Positions 22,276 to 35,300 of a DNA stretch of 64,000 bases are shown in pieces (within the stretch, counting starts at the first letter, position 1; every line of letters starts with the position of its first letter). The DNA lies in the NCBI GenBank assembly GCA_940671915.1, contig CALNVZ010003434.1:27073406-27137405 (forward strand), read 5' to 3'. The translations under genes were made by a program, and so were the position numbers. The notes below the pieces were generated by a model. It did not search any database. It was given only the letters and a program-made list of their open reading frames with translations, and was not told where the DNA came from. The stretch is from Paracentrotus lividus. Its lineage: Eukaryota > Echinodermata > Echinoidea > Camarodonta > Echinidae.

Positions 22276-23964
22276 CATTACAGGCCAAAAGTCTGTGGTC
22301 ACCCGCTGATTTAGAAGAAAATCATACAATGTATTGCATTCTGCATTCATTCAAATGTAGGCCTACTGATGCAGAATGATTGTTTTGGGAGAGTACCTCT
22401 AATTCTATTTTCACAAAAATCCCAACATTTCACGCCTCACTGGGCACAAGATGCAAGAAAATCTTGCAAACGAAAAGAAAAGTTAGGGCTCCGTCATGGT
22501 TCAGTGATTTTTCGCATACGTAATTTTGCATTTGGCATTATTAGTTGGAGATTAATTTAAGTTATATGCCAACTTTCATGAAATATCTCGCAGTCAAATG
22601 GACCCAAATTAACAATGAAAATAGGGTACATGCAGGTAATATGGGCCCCCTAAGCTCATTTGCCTAATTTGCATAAAATTACGAAATGACACACTCTAAT
22701 CTTTGTTTATATGAATCAATAACTACTGCTCTAACTTTTATTGTGAAGAAAAACAATTATCACCAAACCCCCTGTCTGCAATATTCAAATGTTGACGTCA
22801 TTACCAAAGTGCCCATATTACCTGCATGTGCAGGTAATATGGGCACATGTATTTAATGTGTGTTTTAAAAACTACAATGATTCTACCATGTCTGGAATTT
22901 GCTTAAAATGTTGAAAATCATTAACTTTAAGATATAATTTGAAATTATAAGACCCTTCAGTAAATCCTTTGACTATATATTTCATTGTTATGTATTTTGT
23001 ATATCATTTCTTTTTTAAAATAATATTTAAATATTATTTTCATTATACAAGTCAATATAGGCCTACAATAAGTTATTTATATCAATTATATACTGTGAAT
23101 ATACCCAAACAAATCGTAACAAAGAGATTGATGCCTCATCCCAATACTGATTACGAGAATCATTTCCGCCATTTTGGATGGCCCATATTACCTGCACTAA
23201 TGTTGCTGTGTCAGGCAAGCATTCAATGCCACATTGCACCCCTTCACTAAAACAAATTAACCTGTACACGCTAGTATGATAAAAATGAAACTATAAGCTT
23301 ACTAAATATACAAAACAATTGAGGTTACCCCCTCAAACTCTCTTTCACTATCACATTCTGTGAAATATAAAATTTTACATCAGGGTAAAAAAATGCCGTA
23401 AGTTTTACCTACCTTGTTGGTTTTCAGCAATTTTCTAAGAGAAATTTCGGCATCAGATGCTCTCACGACGATATATTTTCGTATACAGTTCATATGTTCG
23501 ACGGTCACGACATGATTTGCTTCAGGTGGCCCATATTACCTGCTGGCCCATATTACCTGCATGTACCCTATGCCAAATTTCACTTTTTGTTAAACCTCTG
23601 ATTGAATTAACATAATTCGGCCTAAATCCATTGATGAATATTGTTCATTCTACCATGAGTTATTCCATAAAACTTGACACACAGCTCCATCTAGTCACTA
23701 ACTAACATGATTGTGATTCAATCAGGAAAATCACTGAACCATGATGGAGCCCGAGACTTTCTTCTCATTTTTATGATTTTCTTGTATATTGTGCCCACTG
23801 AGGCGTGAAACACCGGAAGTTTTGTGAAAATAGAATGAGAGGTACTCCCCCCCCAAAAAAAAAAAATCGTTTTGTATCAGTACATTTGAATGAATGCAGA
23901 ATGCAGTGTATTGTACGATTTCCTTTTGAATCTGAGGGTGACCCCAAACTTTTGGCCTGTACTG
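22276..23964. mobile_element. Tc1/mariner-type MITE carrying a nested MITE
   Basis: Flanked by TA, with ends CATTACAGGCCAAAAGT and ACTTTTGGCCTGTACTG. The first 200-250 bp of each arm are inverted copies (both contain TGCATTCTGCATTCATTCAA in the left orientation). Excluding the nested element at 22624-23567 it is about 740 bp. The arms share words with repeat family X (10955-11790). Confidence 0.7.
22624..23567. mobile_element. MITE with GGGTACATGCAGG ends, TA target
   Basis: TA GGGTACATGCAGGTAATA at the left is mirrored at the right by TATTACCTGCATGTACCC TA. The word CCCATATTACCTGC recurs in both orientations inside (22810-22850, 23180-23195, 23530-23560). A lone end of the same family lies at 26310-26350. 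Confidence 0.75.
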
Positions 23965-24329
23965 TATATGAAATTAATTTCACACGCCTCTATATATGAT
24001 TTTAAAGAAGTGTTATGATGTCTCCATAGAAAAATGTCCCACACAGTAGTCAATATGAGTAGAAGGGTGTTTTACACTGGAATCGACACCGAGATGACAG
24101 GGCTGCCAAACTACTACGCCACTTACAGACGCCGTGTCTACGCCATGCATACTCAGCCCTAGATGTCAAAAGGCAAAGCGTATCTGAAATGGATTCGAAG
24201 AGAAAAATACCAAAAAAGTCAAAAGAAACAACGAAATTGAAAAAAACTAAACAAAACAAAACAAAACAAAACAATAACAACAATTAATTGATTTAAAAAA
24301 AAGTAATTTACATCTTAAATGAAAATATA

Positions 24330-24600
24330 AAATACAGCTTTTGACTCATAATTGCAAGGTTGTGAGTTCGAAATCCAGCTCGGCCATTATCTCCACTTTA
24401 ATTCAAAGAGGCCCAAGAGTAATTTCTGTCGTCTATAAGGTCAACCACTATGACTAATTAACTTAGACGTAAAATGATTCCCATGTAATTGGTAATATAT
24501 CAGCTTGGTGTTGATCAGCTTTGAAAAGCTACATTCCGAGTTCCTGGCTACAGGAGTTACTTTAACAGAAACTGAAACAGAAACAGACTTGTAGACAATA
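24330..24600 (+). mobile_element. Possible degraded tRNA-derived SINE
   Basis: GTGAGTTCGAAATCC (24362-24376) resembles a polymerase III B box. It is followed by about 220 bp of unique sequence ending in GAAACAGAAACAGA. No convincing A box remains. Confidence 0.35.
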
Positions 24601-25167
24601 AAATATTTTTTAATTGAGTCAAGCTTTGTTGTAATAAATTAATCCGCCGTTGAGATTTTAACAAATCTTCCTTTGTGGACGTGTTTCCTTGGAGAAAAAT
24701 TGCCTTACGTTTTTACATGCTGCATTTTCCCATGGGGAAATTTAAAAGAAAACACATTTTATAAAAATGTCACGAAAATAAAAGAATAAATGTCAGATTT
24801 CCAACTTTTGCTGAAATATAGCCCTATGGATGGATAATCATAATGAAGTAACTATTCTAAAATGATACTTTCTAAGAACAATTTTAGTCGGGGTTTAATT
24901 GACTCCACGAAAACTAAGGTAAATTTATGTTTTTGTATGTACATGCATCCTTAATTTTGTTGATTCATATCCATGAGCGTGCGGATTGTGGTCGGCTTGC
25001 CCTACCGCACTCCCCATCAATCATACGTCGCTTAGCGAAAACCCGCTATAAGAACACAGCCATCGCGGGAGAAATTTCTCCACGAGGCAATGGCATAATA
25101 ACATGAGGACTGCAGTTGATATCTCTCATTGATTTCGGGCTTTTGTGTCGGTTTTAAGAGTTTCACC

Positions 25168-25207
25168 ATGATAACGTTCACATGGCTCATTCTACTGCAA
25201 GGAGCAG
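25168..25207 (+). CDS. Copy 2 exon 1, signal peptide start
   Basis: ATG in good context (CACCATGA), 13 codons plus one base, then donor GTAAAT. The peptide MITFTWLILLQGA continues into exon 2 as VFVAC, giving a short polar start and a hydrophobic core typical of a secretory signal peptide, with likely cleavage near VAC-QIC. The start was chosen because it is the only ATG that leads into a spliceable frame with exon 2 (phase 1). Upstream DNA (24600-25167) shows no clear TATA box. Confidence 0.75.
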
Positions 25208-25456
25208 GTAAATATATTGTTTTCATAAATTGTAAGTGACTGATTGTCTTGTTCAAACATTAACTCTTCTAGTGCCACCTCATCACCGAAATCGGTTTGC
25301 TAATCACTGTAATATATTAGGGGCTATCTTTTTTCCCTTTGCATTTATAAGGTGATTTTTGGTTAATGTTTCTTTTTTGAGGAGAGTTTTTTCCGAAAAC
25401 ATCTATCTAAGAAACCAATAGGGCAATGGTGATTGTTACAGACGATGTTCTTTTGT

Positions 25457-25480
25457 GTGAGTGTGTGTGTTGGTGTGTTG

Positions 25481-25513
<33 letters not shown>

Positions 25514-25560
25514 TGTGAGAGAGAGGGTATACGTGTGTGTATGTGTGTGTCTTAATCAGT
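25457..25560. repeat. (GT)n microsatellite
   Basis: An interrupted GT tract with GAGAGAGAG inside, in the first intron of copy 2. Confidence 0.9.
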
Positions 25561-25813
25561 GAGAAAGAGGGCCTCTTAGATAAACCACTTTGTCAGGTAG
25601 AATGAAACTGAGAGATAATAAACACAACATAAAAAGAAAGTTCCCACTATTTCAGATATCAATAATTTTTTAACCAGGAGGAATTAAAAAAATCTAATGT
25701 AGGGAATTTAATTAGCCACAATAGGAGCGAATTTTAGGAAAAATCATTAAGTCATGCTTCAGTGAGCAATGATTGAATGCAAAAATGTCATTTTTGAAAG
25801 TTCGCAAGCCTAA

Positions 25814-25963
25814 AGGCCAACGCACACCTTACGACTCACGACTTGCGACTGACCGACTTTGGATCTGAAATAACTTTATGTATTGCAAAATATACGTGCT
25901 TAGTTATTTCAGATCCCAAGTTGGTCAGTCGCAAGTCGTAAGTCGTAAGGTGTGCGGTGGCCT
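25814..25963. mobile_element. Hairpin MITE with TAA target duplication
   Basis: A 150-bp near-perfect palindrome (AGGCCAACGCACACCTTACG ... CGTAAGGTGTGCGGTGGCCT), flanked by TAA (25811-25813 and 25964-25966). The related family X copy at about 11605 (TTTTAGGC, inverse GCCTAAAA) shows the empty site. A 3-bp T(A/T)A target suggests PIF/Harbinger. Confidence 0.8.
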
Positions 25964-26309
25964 TAAAATGGCAACTTTGATTCAGTGATAACAGACCCAT
26001 TTTCAGATTTTAAACATTTTATGCAAAACGTGCTTCCCAATATACGGAAACGAAACTTGCGTCAAATTTTACGGTTGAGTGAGCATGCAGCAAAAATTGC
26101 CCGAACTGCGATTTTTACTTCTTTGTCACGGTAAAATCGATCAAATATGAGGGAATTCCTGTTTTGGAAGTGTATGCAAGCAATATCCATTCATTCACGG
26201 TTGAATGGAACCATCAAACAACCAAAAAATAGGCTATTTTAGAATTACAAAAATGCATTGCAGTAATTTTATGCACTAGAGAGCATCTCAATAACATTTT
26301 TTTGGGTTG

Positions 26310-26360
26310 TAGGGTACATGCAGGTAATATGGGCCAGCAGGTAATATGGGCCACCTGAAG
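26310..26360. mobile_element. Solo end of the GGGTACATGCAGG MITE
   Basis: TAGGGTACATGCAGGTAATA followed by a second GCAGGTAATATGGGCC. It matches the inverted right end at 23525-23569 together with the adjoining CACCTGAAGCAAATCATGTC (26350-26370). No opposite end was found. Confidence 0.65.
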
Positions 26361-26940
26361 CAAATCATGTCGTGACCGTCGACCGGTGACCAGTGACATA
26401 ACTCAAAGTAGAATTTACAATAATCATCAATGAAATTGGCCGAATTTCACATTTGTCATGTATTGACTTCCTCCTCCATTGACTTTATGTACAGAGGTTT
26501 AACAAAAATTTAATAAAAGTCAAATTTGGCATATTTTAATTATCAGTTTTTGTCCATTTTACTGTGAATTATTTTATGAAACTTTGCACATAGCTTCAAC
26601 TGGTCTCTTACTAACATGATCTTCATTCAAATTACGTATTCGAAAAGTCACTAATCCATGACGAAGCCCCAAGCTTTCTTCTCATTTTCATGATTTTCTT
26701 GTATCTTGTGCCCTCTGAGGCGTGAAACATCGGTATTTTTATGAAAATAAAATCAAAGGTACTTTGATTGCTATATTCATTCAAAGCAAGAATTTGAATT
26801 TTAGTCCGTACGTGAGAAAAGGGCTTTTCCAGTCGCACGTGCTCACTGAAGCAATTTGTAAATAAATGCCATAGGATCATTGACACGTGCTCAAAAATAA
26901 AACCCAAAAAATGTTATCGAGATGCTTTCTAGTGCATAAT

Positions 26941-27420
26941 AATAGTAATACCGAGGGCTTAAAGTAAGAACTGTTTAAGTACCTTTTTGACAAAATTCAG
27001 TTATGTCCACCTAATTCATGTGCATGTGAGTGTGTGTTCCAGAACAGGCTATGTTCTGTGAGGACAAAGACAGTTCTGGCAATCCATATCCTGTGAGGAT
27101 ATGCAGTTGTTACAGACAAACGTACATGAGTATGCAGAAAATTAGTGGACTTAAAAAATGGACATAGACGGTTCTGGTTTTCAGCCCTCGATACAATCTT
27201 AGATTATTTTTTTTTTAATGCGTTAATATTTTACTTTTTAATCCTTGAAAACTAGGGGGTAGATTTTAATTTATTTTTTGGCCTTCGGCCATGAAAGAGG
27301 TCATCATGTATCAGCCATAGGGCTGGGGTTAGGAGTCCATCGGCTCGCTCGTCTATTTTTACTTCGTCTTTTTTTTTTCTTCTTCTTTTTTCTCCTTTTT
27401 TTCCTTTTTTTTTTGGCTGT

Positions 27421-27461
<41 letters not shown>

Positions 27462-27690
27462 CGTCGCCCCCCCCCCGGATCCGCGCCTGCGTTCATTTCA
27501 CTTCAACACATATTAAAAGTAGGAAGTCCTTTTGCCCTTGATACACTAACGACGGTGTGTTTCCACTGCGCCTGTAGACGTGCAGGAAAAGTGAGCTTGA
27601 GCGATAATCCTCTCGGACAAAAAACAACGAAAATATTGGTTCAAATTTTATACTTGGTCGATCGTGTTGTATTAATTTGACTTTTCTTTT
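26941..27690. other. Intron with long G and C homopolymer
   Basis: No exon was seen. A G run of about 40 bases, then GCGTCG and C9, lies at 27421-27477, preceded by a T-rich tract. Such runs often cause assembly error. Confidence 0.7.
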
Positions 27691-28082
27691 TATTACCAAA
27701 AAGGACATTCTCTCGAAACTATAATGTTCAAGTATTTTAATTTGTATTACTATTATGATTGTGTAATGCATTTTTTTTTTTGTTGGCCTCAACGAAATAA
27801 AAAAGGTTAATCATTAATGAACCTACCCTAATAAAAGAAGACTAATAAATAAATAAATAAATAAATAAACAAATGAATAAATGACCGTTCTCTTTATTAC
27901 CAAAAAGGACATTCTCTCCAAATTATATTGTTTCAGTATATTAATTTATATTATTGTTATGAATTGCACTTTGTTGGGCCTCTGTGAAAAACAAATTTGT
28001 AATCATTAAAAGAATGAACCCACCCTACTAAAAGAGGACTAATAAATAAATAAATAAATGATTAAACAAATGAATAAATGAC
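27690..28082. repeat. Tandem duplication of a 200-bp unit with AATA tail
   Basis: 27690-27884 and 27893-28082 are similar direct copies. Both begin in ACCAAAAAGGACATTCTCTC, pass through GAACC(T/C)ACCCTA(A/C)TAAAAGA and end in (AATA)n and AACAAATGAATAAATGAC. The tailed structure would fit a LINE 3' end, but no coding was found. Confidence 0.65.
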
Positions 28083-29395
28083 ATGCAGTTCCACTGTTAC
28101 ATGCCATACTCATGCTGATTGCTTCATGCATGCTTTGTTTCTTACCCTCCCCTGGAGCTTCGTGCATGACTGCGCACATTCAGAATAAAGTGATTGTTTA
28201 CACCGATGGTATTGTTAAGGGCACCGGACGCTCGCTTTAATCGACTTTATCGTGTGGTGTGTGAATTCAGATTTCTTAGTTCTTTTTCACACTGAAGTAG
28301 TTCGTAAAACGAACAGTGGTCGGGTCGAAACTAATAAGTTTCGCCAAACTTAGTATATTTTGAATACTACGGTAGTCTTTCCTCGTTGCGTTAGTCCAGT
28401 CTTTGACTTTAATTTTCAATGTTTGTCTACAATGATTTTGTTAAAACTGTTTTGACATTTATCATTAAAATTCACCATATCATACAGCTTTGGATTATCA
28501 CTCCATCGATTAAGACATGAATCATAAAGGGGAAAATAATATGAAAAATATAGGAAAGTAATTAAAAGGAGAGTGATTAGTCATACACGCGTTTCAATAC
28601 ATTGTATTTCATTCCATGTTAAAAACACAAAGAAAACAGGGGGGAAAATACTTTCGACTGTAGGTTCTTCTGTCCTGTATGGTTGACATGATAGTGAGTT
28701 TACTATCTTAGGTAGATTGCAAGTTAGTGACATTTATTCTCTCTTCTCTCTTTTCTCTCTTCTCTTTCTTCTCTCTAAATTAATGATAGTCCGTCTTTTT
28801 CAGGTGAAAGTAAAATATGTTATCTAGGTTATATTGCAAGTTACAAGCTTCTGAGCTTGAATAATATTAGTTTACTATTCAAAGGTGGATTGCAAGTTAG
28901 TAAAATATCTTATCTTTATACGTTAATTGGGATGTTAAGCGCATACCTTATGACTTATCAACTCCAACACACTACCTCAACCACCAAAAAAAAAAACCAA
29001 AAAAAAAATAAAATCCAAAATTGTAAAATTTAGATTTTTTTATAAAATTCCATACAGAAGTGCAATATTTAAAACTTTTTCGTCTTGTAGCGTTGACCTC
29101 TGTCTTAATTATTGCATGTTGTTCAATCTCACTTCAAAATTTAGGTCTGTTCAGTCCCTATTTTCATCACCTTTCTAATTCCATACTTGATACAATTTTC
29201 GATCGCTCTTAATGAGTTTCATGTTTGGTTAAGATTGACAAGTTCATTAATCAAATATTAACAGCCAAATCTGTAATGAAATATAAATAGATTTTTAACT
29301 CTTGACATAGATATAATTTTCTTTATGATGAGTCATAAACACTAAATCGAAATAATAGAACACAAGGATATATCCCAAGCAAGTGGAACACGCAG
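28083..29395. other. Intron, no gene seen
   Basis: A TC-rich tract lies at 28738-28778 and three short repeats of ATTGCAAGTTA at 28720-28905. Poly-A runs occur near 28985-29010. Confidence 0.5.
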
Positions 29396-29404
29396 AAAAA
29401 TGGT

Positions 29405-29640
29405 ATGGTGTGTTGGATAGAGCGTCCGCCTCATTATCAGGAGATCGTGGGTTCGATCTTCGGCCGCGTAATACCAAGTTGGTAATTGCAGCTAACCTGT
29501 TTGGCGTTCATCAAGAAGGGATAAAGCGACGTCCTTTTGGCGCTGCTCAGCGGCTGCCGGGTCCATGAAAAAAAAAGGAGCAAAATGAATTTCCCTTCAC
29601 CTTTCACCCTTCACCTCTCTAACTTTGGATGCGCCAAATC
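29405..29640 (+). mobile_element. tRNA-derived SINE
   Basis: An A-box-like TGTGTTGGATAGAGC (29409-29423) and a B-box GGTTCGATCTT (29450-29460) are spaced as in a tRNA gene. The cloverleaf does not pair well. A non-tRNA body follows (with GGCGTTCATCAAGAAGGG), then an A-rich segment at 29568-29576. This is the usual SINE layout. Confidence 0.65.
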
Positions 29641-30156
29641 GACCTAAAACATTTGGGCGCCAAGTTCATCTTAAATTTATAGGCGCCATTTTGATCATAA
29701 TATATCCATAACAAAATTGTAAAAAAAAGAGAGAAAAAAAAGAAGAAGATAAATGGGAGAAAATATCTTAACAACCGATTGACCGACTGGAACCTAGCCC
29801 CGCCCCCCCCCGAAATCCCAAAACTTTGAAACTCCCGTCCCCCATCCCGTCCCCGATCATCGCTCGGTAAGTGTGACGTAAAAAAAAATTAATGTACTTT
29901 TTCACGCCCGTGTGAAAAAAGGGTGTACCGAAATCTTAAATGGCAATGCGAAATCATGGATATGCACCTGATGGTCAAGTTTCTTTGGATAAAAACTAGG
30001 ACTATGGTAATGAAAAATTTGAGACTGGAGAAAAATGACCCCCAAAAAATATTTTTAAAAAATAAAAAAATAAGAAAGTTAAAAACAAGGACATTGTATT
30101 AATTCAATGCATTGTTAATGTTTTAAATCATTTCCATTCTTTTGTAAATATTACAG
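29641..30156. other. Intron, no feature seen
   Basis: Purine-rich and C-rich pieces (29720-29850) without recognisable repeats. The polypyrimidine tract and ATTACAG acceptor at 30136-30156 belong to exon 2. Confidence 0.5.
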
Positions 30157-30324
30157 TGTTTGTAGCCTGTCAGATCTGCCCTCAACTCACAAAACAGTCA
30201 TGCCCTTTGATGACTTTGGGAAATGGTGATGTCGTACAAACTGTTTTGAAAATTGTTACGTCTCCAGTTGATTTCGGTCTACCTCTTGAATTCATAACAA
30301 AAGGTTATTGTTGTGCGATACCAG
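30157..30324 (+). CDS. Copy 2 exon 2, cysteine-rich N-terminal region
   Basis: A 168-nt phase 1-1 exon after ATTACAG, with donor GTAAGG. It completes the signal peptide (VFVAC) and adds a mature N-terminus with QICPQLTKQSCPLMTLGNG and ends ITKGYCCAIPG. Five cysteines including C-C before the exon end give it some resemblance to the end of the SRCR exon (VVCCAG), but no named domain is recognised. No counterpart was seen for copy 1 within the window. Confidence 0.7.
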
Positions 30325-31470
30325 GTAAGGATTAGACATGGAATTAAGTTTTTCTCAATTATGCACTAAAATCTAAAATGAATCCAGCGATCTTATTATA
30401 TGCCAAACTATTTTTTTTTAAAGAGACCATTAAAAATGTGGAAAACACTGTAAGATTTTTGTTGAGAAGCTTTTTAAAAATGCTGCAGGTTTTTTCTTCA
30501 CGAAGTTGCCATTTAACGGTTTTAGTGTTTGTTTTTATCAAGATCTGTTTCGTTCATTTTCCCCCCGCTTTTGATGTGGGGAAATATGAAAGTTTTCAGC
30601 AGTGATTATTGTATTGAATGCTTCGTATAAGATTTGCAATTTAGAATTATTAGATATTCGGTAAGATACCTACTCACCGTCACTACATAATTCTTGTACT
30701 TGTACCCCTACCCTCAATAACAATTGCAATATGGCTAAACATATATTCGTTTTGCTATGTCCCGTTATATTCCTTAGAGCAGTAAATTGCCAGACCCGGT
30801 CATCTCTGAAATAAAACAAGAGAAAAAAGAAATATAGGCTTAAAACAAAATTTAAGAAAATGGGGATTTTCAGTGAACTAAATCATAAAACTTGGTTCAA
30901 TTCTTCAAGAATTTTTTTTAACGCTTTATTTCAAATTAATGATGACCAAAAGGTGCCGGTACAAGGATCCACGCCAATATCTGAGGTCCTGATTATCCAG
31001 TGAAATATGATACTATAATTTGGTGGGAAGGATTTTAAAACCGTCTTTGCTATATAAAACTTGATTTTCTTTGGCAACAACAGAAGAAAAGAAATCCGCT
31101 TTGCATGTTGGTTTCTTACTTTTCCATTGACATGATTGAACGGTATCTTTTGGCCATTATTCATTTGCAAAATGTATATACAAACCGTGAAAACAGTTTT
31201 CGGAGAAATTTGAAACACGTTTCATAATTTTAGTCATTGAGAATCCCAAAATCTTCAAAAAGTTTATTTTTAGGCCATTGCACTCTTATATCTCATTTTT
31301 TAAAATAAATTACCAGTGCGGTCATCAATAGTGCTCTAGGGAATGAAAATGGACAATTCTACCCTTTAACCGATGTCACCAAGTGTGAGAACCGTATGAT
31401 AACAGCTACAGCAATCTTACCATTCAGTTATATTGTACTTATTCTGTGCTGGCAATTATAGCCTACATTT
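30325..31470. other. Intron, no gene seen
   Basis: AT-rich DNA without recognisable elements. Similarity to copy 1 (from about 4640) begins near 31340 and is interrupted by about 50 bp present only here (31388-31438). Confidence 0.5.
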
Positions 31471-32399
31471 AGGGGAGAGTGGGGTTAGTTGGAACACGGG
31501 GTTAGTTGAAACATTGCAATTTTCTTGAACGGCTATAAATATATTTATGCAAATCTACCCTCAGGTTGTTGCTATTAGCAACTGCCATCCACCACATTTT
31601 AGACAGCACACATGCTTCAAGCCTCGTGAAGTTAGAAAGCAATGTTTGTTTTTTCACCCTCTGAGTAAATTTTGACACTTTTACAAATGTTTTAACAATC
31701 TCAGAGAAGATCATAAATTAAGTTGGCCAGTTTTTTAGTATAACAAACAGGTATACCAAGCTACAAAACAAGGTTAAACATATGGCATGTTGTTGTCCCT
31801 CTTTTGTGCTGTAAGCTTACAAATGTCAAATGGGCCTCTGGGGTAAGTTGGAACATTTTAAACGGGGTTAGTTGGAACATGTACTATTAAGTAAATAGGT
31901 TTCAGCTGAATAAAAAAATAAAAATCATATAATTCAATGAAGTGCTCCGAAATAGGAAACCCAAGTTTGATCATCAATAATTTCAAAAATATTACCATGG
32001 TGATTATAAAATTTATATCAGTGGAAAGTGCAACTCATTACCATTTTAATGATACCCCGCTCAGCTCACCAATGCACTGTCATGCTTCTTACATTATCCA
32101 TGGGGAACTGAAGGTTCTCTGGGTTGTCGTGACCAGTAACATGTTGAAATTACTTGGATAGAAAAGAGAGAAGATCTACTTCACAGAACTTCAAGTACTT
32201 ATGTGAAGTGTATGCTATCAAGTGGTAATAAACATGAGTAAAAACAAAATTGAACACAAATCTTAATATTTAATTGGAACAAAAAGCAAGTTATCTTCGT
32301 ACTCCAGACAGAATGACACATGAAGCAGTTGCGGTTTCCGTGAATTAATTATGCCAGAAAACAAGACCAAAAGGTATAAATAACAGAGATAAGGGCTAT

Positions 32400-35300
32400 T
32401 GTAAAGCCAAGCCGTTTCTCAAAATAAGACGAAAAGTGAAATACTGTTCATAGCAGTCAAATAATGAAAGAAAACAAGAAGCATGCACGAAATGAGATAC
32501 CATGTGAATGACCCCCTAATATGGTAAAATGAGACAACATGCTCTGAATAAATAAATCCATTTTCCTCATTTCATAATAATAATACAATCCATCCCATTT
32601 CATGGCAAAGGACACACCGCTGCCAAGGGGGCCCAAAAATGAGGGAAAAAGCATAACTCGCATCCACATAAGCGATACGAAGCAAAGTACCACACGTTTG
32701 CTAGACTTAAAGTGGGAACATATAAGAATAGCATTCAGGGCTCCACCACACCCAACTGAATAAAATGTGACAATTAAATAACAGGTATAATTATAAGTCC
32801 GCTCGTCCCGGACCACAGAATTGCTGGTGGCCTATAGAAATCGGTTGCGAGCGAAGCCCAATACACATATTTTAATATTCACCTAGGAGAGGAAGGTATA
32901 AATGTAATAACATTGATTAGTCCAAAATAATAAAATCTCAGGGAAGCCTATAAGATACAATTATATACTTAAATGACTGAATAAAGGTAAAGAATCAAAA
33001 GTGATGTGGCCAAAGAAGAATTCCCGCCCAAACAGCTGGGTCGGAGCACGCGAGCTGAAATGCATCCCAGGCTTTCCTATATCATTTGGTGAGTATATTG
33101 CTGCTCGCGAAGGTCAAGAGGCGCTCTCTCTCTACAAGAAGCTCTCCCAAAGATGGCGGGAAGTCGCTGCCCCACCGCCGGTCTGCGTCCGGTGCCAACG
33201 TGAAATCTGTCCCAATCTACGAACGAGAGTAGGGAGTCAGCAATTTCATTGACGACTGGGGAGCATAGCGACTTTGTAACAGAATATTGTGCTGCAAGCA
33301 AATAACCACCAATGATCTTACTAATCATGATATGAACACATTAGAGGTAAGTGAATTAAACAGGACTACAGTTGATTATCGACCAGAAATCACCTTCTTG
33401 GTTCGAGAGATGAGCCCCCACAAACGGACCCCTAAAACTACGGGAAGAAATTCTAAGAATGCTATCGAGTAGTTTTTTGCAAGAATCTCTACAGGCCACT
33501 ACCCTGTGCCCACTTTCTCTGAAAGACGATCCCAAAACCAATGCTACCAGCTGCGTCAGAATAGAATTGAAAATGACTATAGTAAGCCATGCTGGATGAG
33601 AAAACATGACAGTACCATTAAACCACGCAAGAAAGCCTCCCAATGCATGCAGATCAGCCTTAGCCCCCTTCGTCAAACGTATTCGGTGGCTGGGGTGACG
33701 GACCCCCTTCGTCAAGTCGATGAGTCGCCGCAGGAAAACCCGACCTGGTGCATACGGCCTTGCACACAAAGTTGAGGCTACCTAGCAAAGATTGTAACTG
33801 GCGTAATGTAACCTTCTCACTGGCGAGAAAACGAACTAGTAAGCGTTGTAATGCTTCAACTTTCGCCAATGGAACCCTCACTGGAGCGCACGCGTCGATT
33901 TCTAGTCCTAAAAACGTGTAATTGGGAACGGGCCCCTCCGTTTTCTCGCTGGCTATAGGAACTCCGAAACTTCGCACATAGCCATAAAATGCCGCATCGA
34001 CGATTCGCACTCTTCTCGTGTGTAGCGCCCACGAAGAAGAAATCGTCTAAGTAATGCAAATGCGCTCGGCTAGCAATACTACGGCAACAATACTCAAGAA
34101 AAGTACTAAAGCTCAAAATGGGCAATCATGAAATAGAACAACCCATTGCAAGCACCTATATAATAGAATTTGCCATCGAACACAAAATCCAGAAGCTCAA
34201 AATCGGAGGGGTGTACGGGAAGCAGCCTGAATGCTGACTTAATATCAGCTTTTCCCATCAGCGACCCCTCCCCAATTCGGGCAACGAGGTCGACCCGCCT
34301 CATCGAATGAAGTATAAGAAATAAGAACATAGCTCAGATCAATGTAATCATTAAACCGAAGCGCCATGAGGAGCGAATAGATGATGATGAGACGAAAATT
34401 CTCCCGGGTTGCCGCTTAGGAACCAAACCGACAGGCGAGCAGCGAAATATTAACAAAAGGAGGCGACTGAAAAGGGCCTACTATTCTACCCAAGCTAATT
34501 TCCTTCTGAATTTTCGCAAGCAGAATCGCCTTATGGTCGCTAGCAGATTTTAAAATTATGTGACGACACAGGCCGACGCTCCCCTGTGAAAACCCAGGAG
34601 AAAGCCGTCCTTAAACCCTGAAATTAGCAAGGCAGCATTTTGACGAGAGGATAATCGGTTAAGAAACGAAAGCATGGCGGTCAATGTTAATTGGAGTTGA
34701 GCCAGGCTTTTGCTTGCCGCTAGCGATAAGGCGGTCCATGAGCTTGAACCATGTGACGTGGAGGCGCAGTTTCCACACCGGTGTACATATCGGCAGGTGG
34801 CGCGTCGACACGACCCCTGAATTAAATGCAAAGCAAGATCGATGATGATCGCAGGCCACTAGCCCCGGCTCCGAAGCCTCTGACAGTTCCCGTCGATTAG
34901 CTTGGCCCGAGCTAGTGGTGGGACACCCCGCGCCTTTGCTGATGATCGAAAGGCCGAAAGGCTGGCGCGAGAAAAGATGGAAAGGACGCTTGCCCGGGCG
35001 ACAACGCTACCGTAAGCCACAATTCGGTGTCGATCACCGCCCAAGAACGATTCGGGTGTCGAGCTTGGTAACCGAAATTGCGTGTCGTAAGCCTCCAATT
35101 AAAACCTCCGAATCGCACAATAGCGCGCACGATGTCAATATATTTGAGTAATTCGCGCGACCGCATACAATGCTTCTCTAAAATAAATAGAAGCATATAT
35201 CAAGAACGCGGAGGTCCATTGCTCAATACTGGAAATAATCGTAGCCCTAGTCTGCGGACGTAACATTACTGACGAACCGCTCGCGCAAGAGGCTGAAAGT

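Larger units (their letters stand above)
25638..26940. repeat. Repeat family X, rearranged palindromic copy
   Basis: 25638-26310 is an inverted counterpart of 11250-11790, and 26630-26940 is a direct counterpart of 10976-11290. The two parts are separated by a MITE end (26310-26350) and about 280 bp of related AT-rich DNA. A hairpin MITE (25814-25963) has inserted in the first part. Confidence 0.6.

Noticed and set aside
25032-25256. 74-residue minus-strand frame overlapping copy 2 exon 1
   Set aside because: The plus-strand signal-peptide exon joins in phase to exon 2; the minus frame has no supporting evidence.
32457-32816. 119-residue minus-strand frame as a host membrane protein
   Set aside because: It lies in the terminal part of the DIRS-like fossil and shows no recognisable domain.
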